Origin: Croceimicrobium sp965279135
Lineage (GTDB): Bacteria; Bacteroidota; Bacteroidia; Flavobacteriales; Schleiferiaceae
Assembly: GCA_965279135.1 (NCBI GenBank)
Contig: OZ257133.1
Location: forward strand, 2,294,001-2,358,000
Direction: 5' to 3'
DNA: 64,000 bases
Both the position numbers and the translations under genes were made by a program. Below, piece by piece: positions 17,338-24,124 of this stretch (its first letter is position 1; every line of letters begins with the position of its first letter). The notes under the pieces were generated by a model, which did no database searches, had not been told where the DNA came from, and saw only the letters and a list, made by a program, of their open reading frames with translations.

Positions 17338-18012
17338 TTAAATTATCGTTCCAACCAATCTTTGTAAAATCCCTTTTTTGTCGATCACCCAAGCTAATTC
17401 ATATGCTCCAGCTCCGTCACTGTTCCAATGATAAACTACAAATACGTTTTTAATTTTGTAGATATTGATTTCATCTTGAAGATTAAACAAGTCATCATAT
17501 AGGTTCTGGTCAATCCGAATGGTTTTATTTTCTATTAATATTTTGATTGAGTCAATTTCGGAGTAGGGAAGGTAACCGTCAGTACCCCACATATGCTTTC
17601 CATTAATGGAAATAGGCCATTTGCCGTCTTGGTATTCTATATTCTTTCCAATTGAATCGAAGTCAGATACAAAATATTCAAATAGAAAACCGGTTCCCTC
17701 ATATGGATTTAGCCTTTCGAGAGCCAGAAGTCTGGACTTATGGATGAATCCAGTTGTCATTTCCCCGTTATATCCATGTGTACAAAATTTGTCTTTTGGA
17801 ATATAAATTTCTATCCAGTCGGTATTATTTGACTCAAACTCGAAGTCAAACCAAAACAATTCACCTTCATTAATACGATAGATAATTTCAGACTGTCCAT
17901 TTGATTCTTTTCGAACATTCGTCCAACCATCTGAGTCTTGGATAGTGGCTACTTGCCCAAATGAGATTTGGAAAGTCAAAACAGATAAGATGATTGTTAG
18001 AAAACTTTTCAT
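17338..18012 (-). CDS. cassette C7: secreted SH3-like domain protein
   Basis: A 224-residue protein with a signal peptide (about 1-19, ending ISFGQ). Directly after it comes DSDGWTNVRKESNGQSEIIY and RINEGELFWF, the pattern of bacterial SH3 (SH3b) domains that often bind peptidoglycan. The rest, to about residue 224, contains SDGAGAYELAWVIDKKGILQ at the end and is not recognised. First cassette of module B, starting 20 bases after the cassette boundary at 18031/18032. Role unknown; periplasmic or surface location expected. Confidence 0.7.
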   Translation of the reverse strand: MKSFLTIILSVLTFQISFGQVATIQDSDGWTNVRKESNGQSEIIYRINEGELFWFDFEFESNNTDWIEIYIPKDKFCTHGYNGEMTTGFIHKSRLLALERLNPYEGTGFLFEYFVSDFDSIGKNIEYQDGKWPISINGKHMWGTDGYLPYSEIDSIKILIENKTIRIDQNLYDDLFNLQDEINIYKIKNVFVVYHWNSDGAGAYELAWVIDKKGILQRLVGTII

Positions 18013-18032
18013 TTTTTCAAATTAGGCACAAT

Positions 18033-18237
18033 TTGTTTTTATACTTAAAGATGTTGCGCTTATACAACTCATGATCGTAGACTATGGCAAAATAGTTGCG
18101 GATAACGAAGCCCTCTTTATTAGCGGATTAAAAGTATAGAAGATTTCGTTCATTCAAACCTAGCCTTAGGGTTCAAGATTGAATGAACCACGGCAATGTT
18201 GATGCTAAAAAGTCTCAGTAAAGTTTCAGCCGAAACC
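18033..18237 (-). repeat. repeat S1 (attI-like upstream module repeat)
   Basis: About 205 bases with roughly 60% identity by eye to 24125-24337. Shared anchors are TTGTTT(T/A)TA, GCG(G/A)(A/C)TAACGAAGC and a perfect 10-base inverted repeat GTTCATTCAA (18148-18157) / TTGAATGAAC (18179-18188). Homology stops exactly where the first cassette begins (minus AAACAA-A|TT here, AAACAA-G|TT in S2). That position would correspond to the point where an attI site accepts a cassette. Confidence 0.65.
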
Positions 18238-18300
18238 AAAAAGCCCTTGCTGATCATTTGATCAACAAGGGTTTAGAACAGTGCCCCACAAAGTCCCTTG
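18238..18300 (-). repeat. direct repeat DR2: tRNA-Leu 3' end remnant plus terminator
   Basis: On the minus strand it reads GTGGGGCACTGTTCT and then AAACCCTTGTTGATC, compared with CTGGGGCACCATTTA and AAACCCTTGTTGATC at the intact tRNA-Leu (24343-24390). The terminator hairpin is still complete (CCCTTGTTGATC / GATCAGCAAGGG with a 4-base loop). It separates module A from module B. Such duplications of a tRNA 3' end normally mark site-specific integration. Confidence 0.7.
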
Positions 18301-18538
18301 TAAATACCATTGTTAGCATACAGACCAATTGGCACCTATTTAATTGATATAACAAACGTCATTAAAGCGTACCAACCATTTTCTCCATAGATGTCACCGC
18401 AATCCCTTGTTATAGGTTTAGGGTAAACTAAAAATAAGTGGGGAAAGCCGCTTGCTTCTTTAAATAAAAGGCTCACCAAAAACGTGAACAAAGGGAGAAG
18501 AGACAAGTCCTTTATTTGCAATAGCCAATGTTAGGCTT
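18297..18538 (-). repeat. repeat R2 (downstream module repeat)
   Basis: About 240 bases aligning with R1. It holds GCCTAAC at its cassette side (minus AAGCCTAAC, 18530-18538), which matches the RYYYAAC consensus of an integron attC R'' core perfectly. The stop codon of cassette C6 overlaps this core. It also shows an internal direct resemblance: ACAAAGTCCCTTGTAAATACCATTG against ACAAGTCCTTTATTTGCAATAGCCAATG at its two ends. Confidence 0.65.
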
Positions 18539-18962
18539 ATTGTTTTTGCTTTATGACCTCTGGTGGTCCAGCAATAGAGAGTGTGAAGGCATTAAAGGAT
18601 TCATTCCACCGGACAAAAGCTCCATCTGAAGCTCCACCCCCTCTTTTAGATACCCAAACTACGAATGATTGTGGATTCTCAAATTCAATCTCGTATCCGT
18701 CATAATCATCCATATCGGTGGGAAAATCTATCTCATTCCCTTTTATTCCATATTCGGTAAATGTGAGTATGGTATCCTGCGCTTTAACTAGGTAAAGACT
18801 AGAGAAATATTGCTGATCTATTCTTACACCATGTACTTCGCCTACTATAAGACCTGCTTCAGAGTTAATTTCTTGAAGTAGCACAGATTTGCCAATTTTC
18901 TTTTTCTCGATGTTACAAGATTGCAAAATCAATAATGCTATGAGTGTATGTAGGACTTTCAT
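18537..18962 (-). CDS. cassette C6: small hypothetical lipoprotein
   Basis: A 141-residue lipoprotein (LLILQSC, Cys16). The mature part is acidic and beta-rich (GNEIDFPTDMDDYDGYEIEF, then FVVWVSKRGGGASDGAFVRW), ending with FNAFTLSIAGPPEVIKQKQ. No family recognised. The stop codon overlaps the cassette core in R2, and the start lies nine bases downstream of the core GTTAGCT at 18971-18977, so nearly the whole cassette is coding. Confidence 0.65.
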   Translation of the reverse strand: MKVLHTLIALLILQSCNIEKKKIGKSVLLQEINSEAGLIVGEVHGVRIDQQYFSSLYLVKAQDTILTFTEYGIKGNEIDFPTDMDDYDGYEIEFENPQSFVVWVSKRGGGASDGAFVRWNESFNAFTLSIAGPPEVIKQKQ

Positions 18963-18970
18963 TTTTCTTT

Positions 18971-19061
18971 AGCTAACGGTCTGGCTATGCTCAGTGTCCC
19001 GACTCGTCTTTGCGAAGCTTCAGCGGAGCAAGGAGGGTATTGCGTATAGGTTTTGTTGCGG
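18971..19061 (-). repeat. attC-like site of cassette C5
   Basis: About 91 bases. R' is GTTAGCT (18971-18977); R'' is CCGCAAC (19055-19061). The central block GCGAAGCTTCAGCGGAGCAAGGAGGG is shared with the site at 20160. The complement between this R'' region and the cassette start GTTATGCTTC is only 7 of 10, the weakest of the set. Confidence 0.6.
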
Positions 19062-19067
19062 TTCGTT

Positions 19068-20144
19068 TTACATTTCAAGTTGAAAATACTTCTTTATTTC
19101 ACTTATTAGTTTGGAGTTCCGTTCGCCAAAGAAATTAAAGAACTTTTGAATCGTACCCTTTGATGCGTTTTTGAATATCATTCGTTTAATAGTAGATCTA
19201 ATGCCAAATCTGTTCCTAATTGATATTGCTGAAGGTAATCTTAGTTTACCAATCTTTAAAAGTCCAAAACCAAGGCTCAATTCTGTGGATCCAAATTTTG
19301 CGTCTCCATTAAGGTCAAGACTAATCTCATCAAGCATCCTCTTGAGTTCTCTGGTTCCTTTAATGTCGCCATCATCAATCGCTTTTTGAAATTTGGATAA
19401 ATGCTTACGAAACTTCGAATATCTGTCCCTCATTTGAAAAGCTGTATCTAACAAATCGTCTGTTGAATTGGAGGATTCAATTATCTCTAAAATAATTGGA
19501 GACATAAATAACCGACTTGTGAGGAACTCCTGATTTTCAAACACTTGCCTTATCAAGTTATGTCTTTCGTCTTCAATGAAGCTATTGACAATGTCGGGGG
19601 CGGTAACAGTCTTCTTAAACAGTGGAGTGGTTTCTAGAAACTTAGAGCGAATTGGATGAGGTGAGTAGGCTGTATCAAGAACATTGCTCCTGGTTAAGTA
19701 TCCTGCGCTTCCTCCTACGACCAAGGAAATTGCATTAAACTTGTTTTCTCCATAAGAGTGCCAATATTCAATATTCTCATAGTGTTTTGTAATTAGTTCC
19801 TCACTTAAATGGAGTCCTTCAAGAATTGAATCTCTAAATGAGAAAAAATCTTCTCCCAGAATAAATTCTTGAGGCTCAATTATTCCTTTTTTCTCAAAAA
19901 AATCCAGTGCTTTGTTCTTTCCAATCCACGCTGGAGTGTAACGGGAATCCACAATAAGTTTATCCCTTAGCACAACATCAAGAAGGGTGTTAAACAAAGA
20001 GTCAATTTGGATTGCCGAAAGAGGCACTTCAGACGGATTGAAATTAGGCGCACTAAAAAATCGAGTACGACTATCATTGAGCCCATACTTTAGTATATCG
20101 GCCGTTTCTTGAAGTGTCCAATTATCTACAAGAAGTTTTAGCAT
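19068..20144 (-). CDS. cassette C5: hypothetical protein, 358 residues
   Basis: A large, mainly helical protein without signal peptide or clear membrane span, unlike most of its neighbours. It begins MLKLLVDNWTLQETADILKY. A central KFRKHLSKFQKAIDDGDIKG and a basic C-terminal third (LRLPSAISIRNRFGIRSTIK) are visible. I recognise no domain. It starts 15 bases after the cassette boundary (20165/20166). Soluble cytoplasmic cassette proteins of unknown fold are frequently defence or toxin-like, but there is no direct sign of that here. Confidence 0.6.
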   Translation of the reverse strand: MLKLLVDNWTLQETADILKYGLNDSRTRFFSAPNFNPSEVPLSAIQIDSLFNTLLDVVLRDKLIVDSRYTPAWIGKNKALDFFEKKGIIEPQEFILGEDFFSFRDSILEGLHLSEELITKHYENIEYWHSYGENKFNAISLVVGGSAGYLTRSNVLDTAYSPHPIRSKFLETTPLFKKTVTAPDIVNSFIEDERHNLIRQVFENQEFLTSRLFMSPIILEIIESSNSTDDLLDTAFQMRDRYSKFRKHLSKFQKAIDDGDIKGTRELKRMLDEISLDLNGDAKFGSTELSLGFGLLKIGKLRLPSAISIRNRFGIRSTIKRMIFKNASKGTIQKFFNFFGERNSKLISEIKKYFQLEM

Positions 20145-20159
20145 AGTCTATTCAATGAA

Positions 20160-20250
20160 GCATAACGGTTTGGCTATGCGAAGTGTCGCGACTTGTCTTC
20201 GCGAAGCTTCAGCGGAGCAAGGAGGGCATGCACTGCACCCATCGTTGCCA
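20160..20250 (-). repeat. attC-like site of cassette C4
   Basis: About 91 bases. R' is GTTATGC (20160-20166, minus strand), a known integron core sequence; R'' lies in GTTTGGCAAC (20244-20253). On the plus strand GGTTTGGC (20167-20174) and GCCAAACC (20247-20254) form an 8-base perfect inverted repeat. The middle is the same GAAGCTTC-centred block as in the site at 18971. Confidence 0.7.
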
Positions 20251-21139
20251 AACCTTTTTTTTTTTTCGACTGATTGTAAAGTTCATGTAAATATTTTTCC
20301 ATGCCACCCGAATATTTAAAATAGTCTGGGATAAAAAGAATTGAGTTGAAATACAGATTTCTCATCTCATCAGTTTTTCCTTTTTCTGCGAGTGCAGAAA
20401 AGTGTCCGTTCAAAGCCAAATATAGACTACCTAAATGTCTGTCCTTGTACGATTCGATTTTATCGTATCCAATCATTTCAAAGTCTTCAAAGTCGAATGA
20501 GGTATATTCATAGTAGGGCTTTCCATTGAATGTTGGTAGTTTATCCGCGAACTTGAGTAGTTTATCATAATTCTGCATCATCTGAAGTACTCGAAATCGT
20601 TGGGTCAATGAATTAGAAATAGCAAAGAAGAGAATTGCTTTCTCAGTATCGTTTTCTAAGTCATAATTATTCAGGTCGATATCGTATTTACTTAAATTCT
20701 TGTCATTGAACACTTTCGCAATTCCACCACGAATTCGGTAGTAGTAATTGTCCAATAGCCATCGACTATCAAGTTCTTTTTTTAATGTCTCTATCGCTAT
20801 TTCTTGATTTGGTCTTGGCTCTGAATCCTCAGATTGATTGTTGTAGTGAATTTCTCTTAGTACATACCAATATTTTAATTCTTGTCTCGAAGGCTTAGAA
20901 AGAAAATCTTTGGTCAGAAGCTTTTTATCACCCTTACCAACAGCTATTAATGCATCAATGATATGATTCAATTCAGGGGTTCTTAGTTTTTCGACTTCCT
21001 TTTTAAACTCATCACCCGTCGCATTTACATTCTTGGAATAGATCTCTCCAAGTCTAACTAAGTTATCAAGGTCGGTGTTTTCCTGTCCAAACAACAGTAT
21101 TGTTATTGATAGGAATAGAATCGTAAAAATTTGTTTCAT
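20174..21139 (-). CDS. cassette C4: secreted hypothetical protein, 321 residues
   Basis: Signal peptide at about 1-18 (ending LLFGQ). The mature protein is helical and charged, with segments such as LDNLVRLGEIYSKNVNATGD and EKAILFFAISNSLTQRFRVL. It resembles repeat proteins of the TPR/HEAT kind only loosely. The last 20-odd residues (from GAVHALLAPLKL to the end) are encoded entirely by the attC-like repeat, so the natural end of the domain is probably near the KKKKGLATM stretch. Function unknown; expected in the periplasm. Confidence 0.65.
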   Translation of the reverse strand: MKQIFTILFLSITILLFGQENTDLDNLVRLGEIYSKNVNATGDEFKKEVEKLRTPELNHIIDALIAVGKGDKKLLTKDFLSKPSRQELKYWYVLREIHYNNQSEDSEPRPNQEIAIETLKKELDSRWLLDNYYYRIRGGIAKVFNDKNLSKYDIDLNNYDLENDTEKAILFFAISNSLTQRFRVLQMMQNYDKLLKFADKLPTFNGKPYYEYTSFDFEDFEMIGYDKIESYKDRHLGSLYLALNGHFSALAEKGKTDEMRNLYFNSILFIPDYFKYSGGMEKYLHELYNQSKKKKGLATMGAVHALLAPLKLREDKSRHFA

Positions 21140-21157
21140 TCGTTTCTTTTAAATGTT

Positions 21158-21289
21158 TGGCACCAGCCCTGGCTGCGGTAAGTACGGGATTGCGAAGCCG
21201 CTTTCCTGTTCGCATACAGTAAATCTAATTACCTGTAATGTCTTCATTTTCATGATGTAAGCCCACACTTGCTAAAGCCGATGTTGGCA
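21158..21289 (-). repeat. attC-like site of cassette C3 with altered core
   Basis: About 132 bases. R'' is TAATGCCAAC (21283-21292), overlapping the stop codon of the gene. The distal core reads GGTGCCA (21158-21164) where GTTGCCA is expected from the complement at the end of cassette C4. The change hits the invariant GTT, so this boundary may no longer be exchangeable. Plus-strand arms GGTAAGT and ACTTGCT pair with two G.T wobbles. Confidence 0.6.
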
Positions 21290-21913
21290 TTAGTTCTTAT
21301 TCTTTTCTTTTTCACAATTTCTCATTACGGTCAATTCTGTTAGAGTATCATTCTTGAAGTTGTAAACGACAGAAAAGTTATTGAAGTCACAAGAATAATA
21401 GAAGTCTCCTTTCTTCATGCAGAATCCTTTATTTGTCCGTCCAAACTGAACGACTTTGTCCCTTGTTAGTCCAACACGAATAGAATCCCAAACGGATATC
21501 ACGTCAGATTTTAAATTGATTTTCCAAATTATCTGGTTGCTGTCAGAAGCTTGCCAATTCGACTCTTTATCAGTTTTATAAATGTCAATTGTACCAACTA
21601 CAGGATGTTCTAATTCTGAATTTTGATCAATTAAGTTGTATCGTCCATAAATTCCATGGTCCGAATTATCGCAGTATTCTTTGAAATCTTTTTTAGATAG
21701 TACACCTGAAGTAAAATCAAGTCCCTTTTTAGAGTCAATTTGTGAAATATCAAAAGGCTCAGGGATCACGGTCCCTGTATATGCTTCTACTATGTCTGAA
21801 ATTGTGGAGTCAGAAACAGTCTCAAGTTGGTCAGCCTGCCTTCGGTCTAGTTTCTCATATGAACAAGAAATCAAGGTCAGGGTAACTATTGTTATTTGCA
21901 GTAACTGATTCAT
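21290..21913 (-). CDS. cassette C3: hypothetical lipoprotein
   Basis: A 207-residue lipoprotein (LTLISC, Cys17). The C-terminal part contains WDSIRVGLTRDKVVQFGRT, then a MKKGDFYYSCDF strand pair and FKNDTLTELTVMRNC. The D.I.vG.t.d.V...G pattern is reminiscent of small periplasmic lipoproteins with a BamE/OmlA-like unit, but the match is weak and not assigned. Start is 16 bases inside the cassette; stop overlaps R''. Confidence 0.65.
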   Translation of the reverse strand: MNQLLQITIVTLTLISCSYEKLDRRQADQLETVSDSTISDIVEAYTGTVIPEPFDISQIDSKKGLDFTSGVLSKKDFKEYCDNSDHGIYGRYNLIDQNSELEHPVVGTIDIYKTDKESNWQASDSNQIIWKINLKSDVISVWDSIRVGLTRDKVVQFGRTNKGFCMKKGDFYYSCDFNNFSVVYNFKNDTLTELTVMRNCEKEKNKN

Positions 21914-21923
21914 TTTGAATTAA

Positions 21924-22052
21924 TGTCAACGGTTAGTATATGGCTTGTGGCGGTTTCGAAGCACTTTCTTGTGCAGCGAAACCAAAGCTGGCTACAGAGA
22001 AAAAACCCTGCTGGTAGCCGTTCCCCGCCATTAGCTATATGTGTTGTTGGGC
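21924..22052 (-). repeat. attC-like site of cassette C2
   Basis: About 129 bases. R'' is GTGCCCAAC (22046-22054), containing GCCCAAC, a perfect RYYYAAC; R' is GTTGACA (21924-21930). On the plus strand ATATGGCTTGTGGCGG (21938-21953) pairs with CCGCCATTAGCTATAT (22025-22040) in 15 of 16 positions, two of them G.T. The loop holds two smaller hairpins (GCAC/GTGC and GGCTAC/GTAGCC). Confidence 0.75.
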
Positions 22053-22199
22053 ACATTATTCAAATTGATTTATCACACTATCATATTTTGTATAATTTAA
22101 TTTCTGAACACTATTGTCTACTTTTGCTTTAGTAAAACTAATCATATGGGTAGAAAGTTGCATTTCGAGCTACTCCACTGATTACTATTGAAATTTTTA

Positions 22200-22850
22200 C
22201 TACTTAACTTTTATGATGAAATAGACATATGCATTTGTTGGACGAGTTTCACTTCCGCCGAATGATGTTGAAGTTTCAGGATTACTTTTTTCACCTTGGT
22301 TAATCGATGCTGTGGCGCCTCCATTACCTGCGAAACCACCAACTCGATTATCAGGAGTCTTTACTGTATTGTCATTTATATCATGGTCATGAGAAACAAC
22401 TGTATCTCTTTGAAATGACCCAACAACATTACCTGTTTGTCCAGATGGGAATTTGGAGCCATCAGCTTTGAGTCTTGCATCCGCATCTGGGTCATTGAAA
22501 GGTTCTTTTCTGACTCCATTGACACCTCGTAGAAAAACACCTTGGAGATTTGGTAGAAGAATTTTGCCTTGAGGAGGGTTGTCATTCCCCCAATTAGTAC
22601 CTAGTACTTGAGATAGTTCTTTATAATCAGAATTGTCTAATGGAGTACCATCACATACTTTCCAGTGGTCACCAAGAATTGTTAAATCTCCACCAGACCA
22701 TGGAATTATCGTGCCTACTGGCATATCAATTAAAGAGTTTGTCTCCGATTTTAGAGGGACAAATTCCTCTGTAATAAATTTGTCAAACTCCCGGGTTGAT
22801 ACACACGAGACACTGATTAAAACTAAGAAATAAAGGCTGTACTTTTTCAT
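22200..22850 (-). CDS. cassette C2: lipoprotein with phage tail-collar-like domain
   Basis: A 216-residue protein with a lipobox (LISVSC, Cys16) and then PVGTIIPWSGGDL, WKVCDGTPLDNSDYKELSQV, LGTNWGNDNPPQGKI, LPNLQGVFLRGVNG. That order (P.G.I..W.G, W..CDG..L....Y..L...LG, LPNL.G.FLRG) is the tail-collar domain found in phage tail fibres and microcystin-dependent-protein-like proteins. No other phage gene is near. As a lipoprotein it would be displayed on the envelope, where it could act as a binding or decoy domain; that is speculation. 145 bases without a gene follow, up to the attC site. Confidence 0.75.
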   Translation of the reverse strand: MKKYSLYFLVLISVSCVSTREFDKFITEEFVPLKSETNSLIDMPVGTIIPWSGGDLTILGDHWKVCDGTPLDNSDYKELSQVLGTNWGNDNPPQGKILLPNLQGVFLRGVNGVRKEPFNDPDADARLKADGSKFPSGQTGNVVGSFQRDTVVSHDHDINDNTVKTPDNRVGGFAGNGGATASINQGEKSNPETSTSFGGSETRPTNAYVYFIIKVK

Positions 22851-23046
22851 TTTAATGGTTTAATTTAGATTTACTTTATCTAAAGTCAAATTCCTTAATT
22901 TCAATATATAAAAAAATTGATTTATTCCACTTTTCCTTTCTTTTTTCAATAGGTAATTGACAATAGCGGAAGAGATTAATTTGCAGTGGGAGAAATTGAA
23001 ATCTTTCATTTCTGTCAATTTTATACAGGCTATCTTGGGGAATTGT

Positions 23047-23179
23047 GCCCAACGGTTCCGCGTATGAAACTTAGGGAATTTCGGAGTCGCGTGTTTGTCC
23101 ACCGAGACAAAGCTTGCTAAGAGATCGAAACTTGCGGAAGCCAAGGTCCGCCCCATGTTTTATACCCATTGTTGGCAGC
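23047..23179 (-). repeat. attC-like site of cassette C1
   Basis: About 133 bases. R'' is GCTGCCAAC (23171-23179), the perfect 9-base complement of the cassette's first bases GTTGGCAGC (24116-24124). R' is GTTGGGC (23047-23053), matching GTTRRRY fully and itself complementary to the R'' of cassette C2. Plus-strand GTATGAAAC (23062-23070) pairs with GTTTTATAC (23157-23165) with one G.T wobble. Confidence 0.75.
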
Positions 23180-23191
23180 TGTCTTTATTCT

Positions 23192-24097
23192 TTATAAAAT
23201 ATCATTCGCATCGACATTAAATCCTGCGGACTTCAATTCCTTTACAAGTCGGAATTTCCAATTTTCAGATTCGTCAATTTTCGTGTAAAGTACTCCCGAA
23301 ATATCGCTGGGTAATTCAACTCCATCTTCATAAAGTGGCAGAACCTTACTTCTTCCAAGTTTCGCCAAAAAGTATCCTAATTCAAGAATCACGTTTTGTC
23401 TTGCCCTTTTTTTCTTGGTCTCTTCGTTCTTGATATTTCCATAATCATCGAAAGTTAGAAGAATAACGGCAAATTCCACTTCGCTAAACTTCTCAAATTT
23501 TTCAATTACAGTGAGTCCTTCATTGGATTGCTCATGAAGAATGATAGGATTTAATTTGAGACTTGTCAGTGTTCGAGCTACGTTATGCTTAATTTCTTCA
23601 TTATGGCCATGAACAATGAATACATCTTTCCCATTTGTTTTTACCTTTTGTTTGGATTGTTTTTTAGGAGATATCTTCTTCTCAGGAAAGTCTTTCTCTT
23701 CGTGTTTTTCTATGGCTTTTAGAATCTTATCAATATTATCTGATTTGAAATCTGAAATCTTCATGCTTTGGACAACATCCGAAAAGTCCCTTTTTTCTGT
23801 TGAATTAGAAATAAAGTGCTCAATAATTAGAGTTACTAAGTTCTCAACTTCAGGATTTTGTTGAATCGCATTTAAATAAATTCCAAATGTATCAGCTGCA
23901 TCCCCCGGTTCATGGTCAGTCCCAAAAGAGAAGTATGAACGATTGTCTTTTACCTGCTCATAAAGTCTTTTCCATGTTTCGTATTTACCAATTTCGGACA
24001 TATAGAATTTGAAGTCTCGAGATGCGAGATAATTTCCAATGAAATGATTTCTCAAGTCACTGTAGAGTACTTCATATTTTGGAATAACGTCTTCCAT
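23192..24097 (-). CDS. cassette C1: TIR-like nucleotide-binding protein (candidate defence effector)
   Basis: A 301-residue cytoplasmic protein. The N-terminal 160 residues are helical and unassigned, followed by a lysine-rich linker. From about residue 164 comes KDVFIVHGHNEEIKHNVART, then LHEQSNEGLTVIEKFEKFSE, VEFAVILLTFDDYG and RARQNVILELGYFLAKLGRS. This is the TIR-like fold of the PF10137 group (predicted nucleotide-binding). The Glu in VILELGYF is the candidate catalytic residue of NAD-cleaving TIR domains. Such domains are effectors in several anti-phage systems. First cassette of module A, starting 27 bases into it. Activity and trigger are inferred. Confidence 0.8.
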   Translation of the reverse strand: MEDVIPKYEVLYSDLRNHFIGNYLASRDFKFYMSEIGKYETWKRLYEQVKDNRSYFSFGTDHEPGDAADTFGIYLNAIQQNPEVENLVTLIIEHFISNSTEKRDFSDVVQSMKISDFKSDNIDKILKAIEKHEEKDFPEKKISPKKQSKQKVKTNGKDVFIVHGHNEEIKHNVARTLTSLKLNPIILHEQSNEGLTVIEKFEKFSEVEFAVILLTFDDYGNIKNEETKKKRARQNVILELGYFLAKLGRSKVLPLYEDGVELPSDISGVLYTKIDESENWKFRLVKELKSAGFNVDANDIL

Positions 24098-24124
24098 GCG
24101 ATATTTTTTTTAATGGCTGCCAAC

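Larger units (their letters stand above)
15505..18300 (-). mobile_element. module B: three-cassette integron-like unit
   Basis: Read on the minus strand, the order is DR2 (18238-18300), S1 (18033-18237), cassettes C7 (about 17197-18031), C8 (about 16415-17196) and C9 (about 15785-16414), repeat R1 (15571-15792) and DR3 (15505-15570). All three cassette genes point the same way and are followed by attC-like hairpins. The same order of S, cassettes, R and DR is found in module A, so the two are tandem copies of one architecture with different cargo. No recombinase gene is present in either. Confidence 0.65.

Noticed and set aside
18281..18300. A second tRNA gene at DR2
   Set aside because: Only the last 7-8 bases of the acceptor end and the terminator are conserved; no cloverleaf can be drawn.
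18336..18521. A 61-codon minus-strand frame inside repeat R2
   Set aside because: The frame is not kept in R1 even though the DNA is similar, so it is not selected as protein.
22860..23156. A 98-codon open frame on the minus strand in front of cassette C2
   Set aside because: It begins inside the attC-like site of C1, has no conserved look and lies in the short leader of the C2 cassette; the frame is open by chance.
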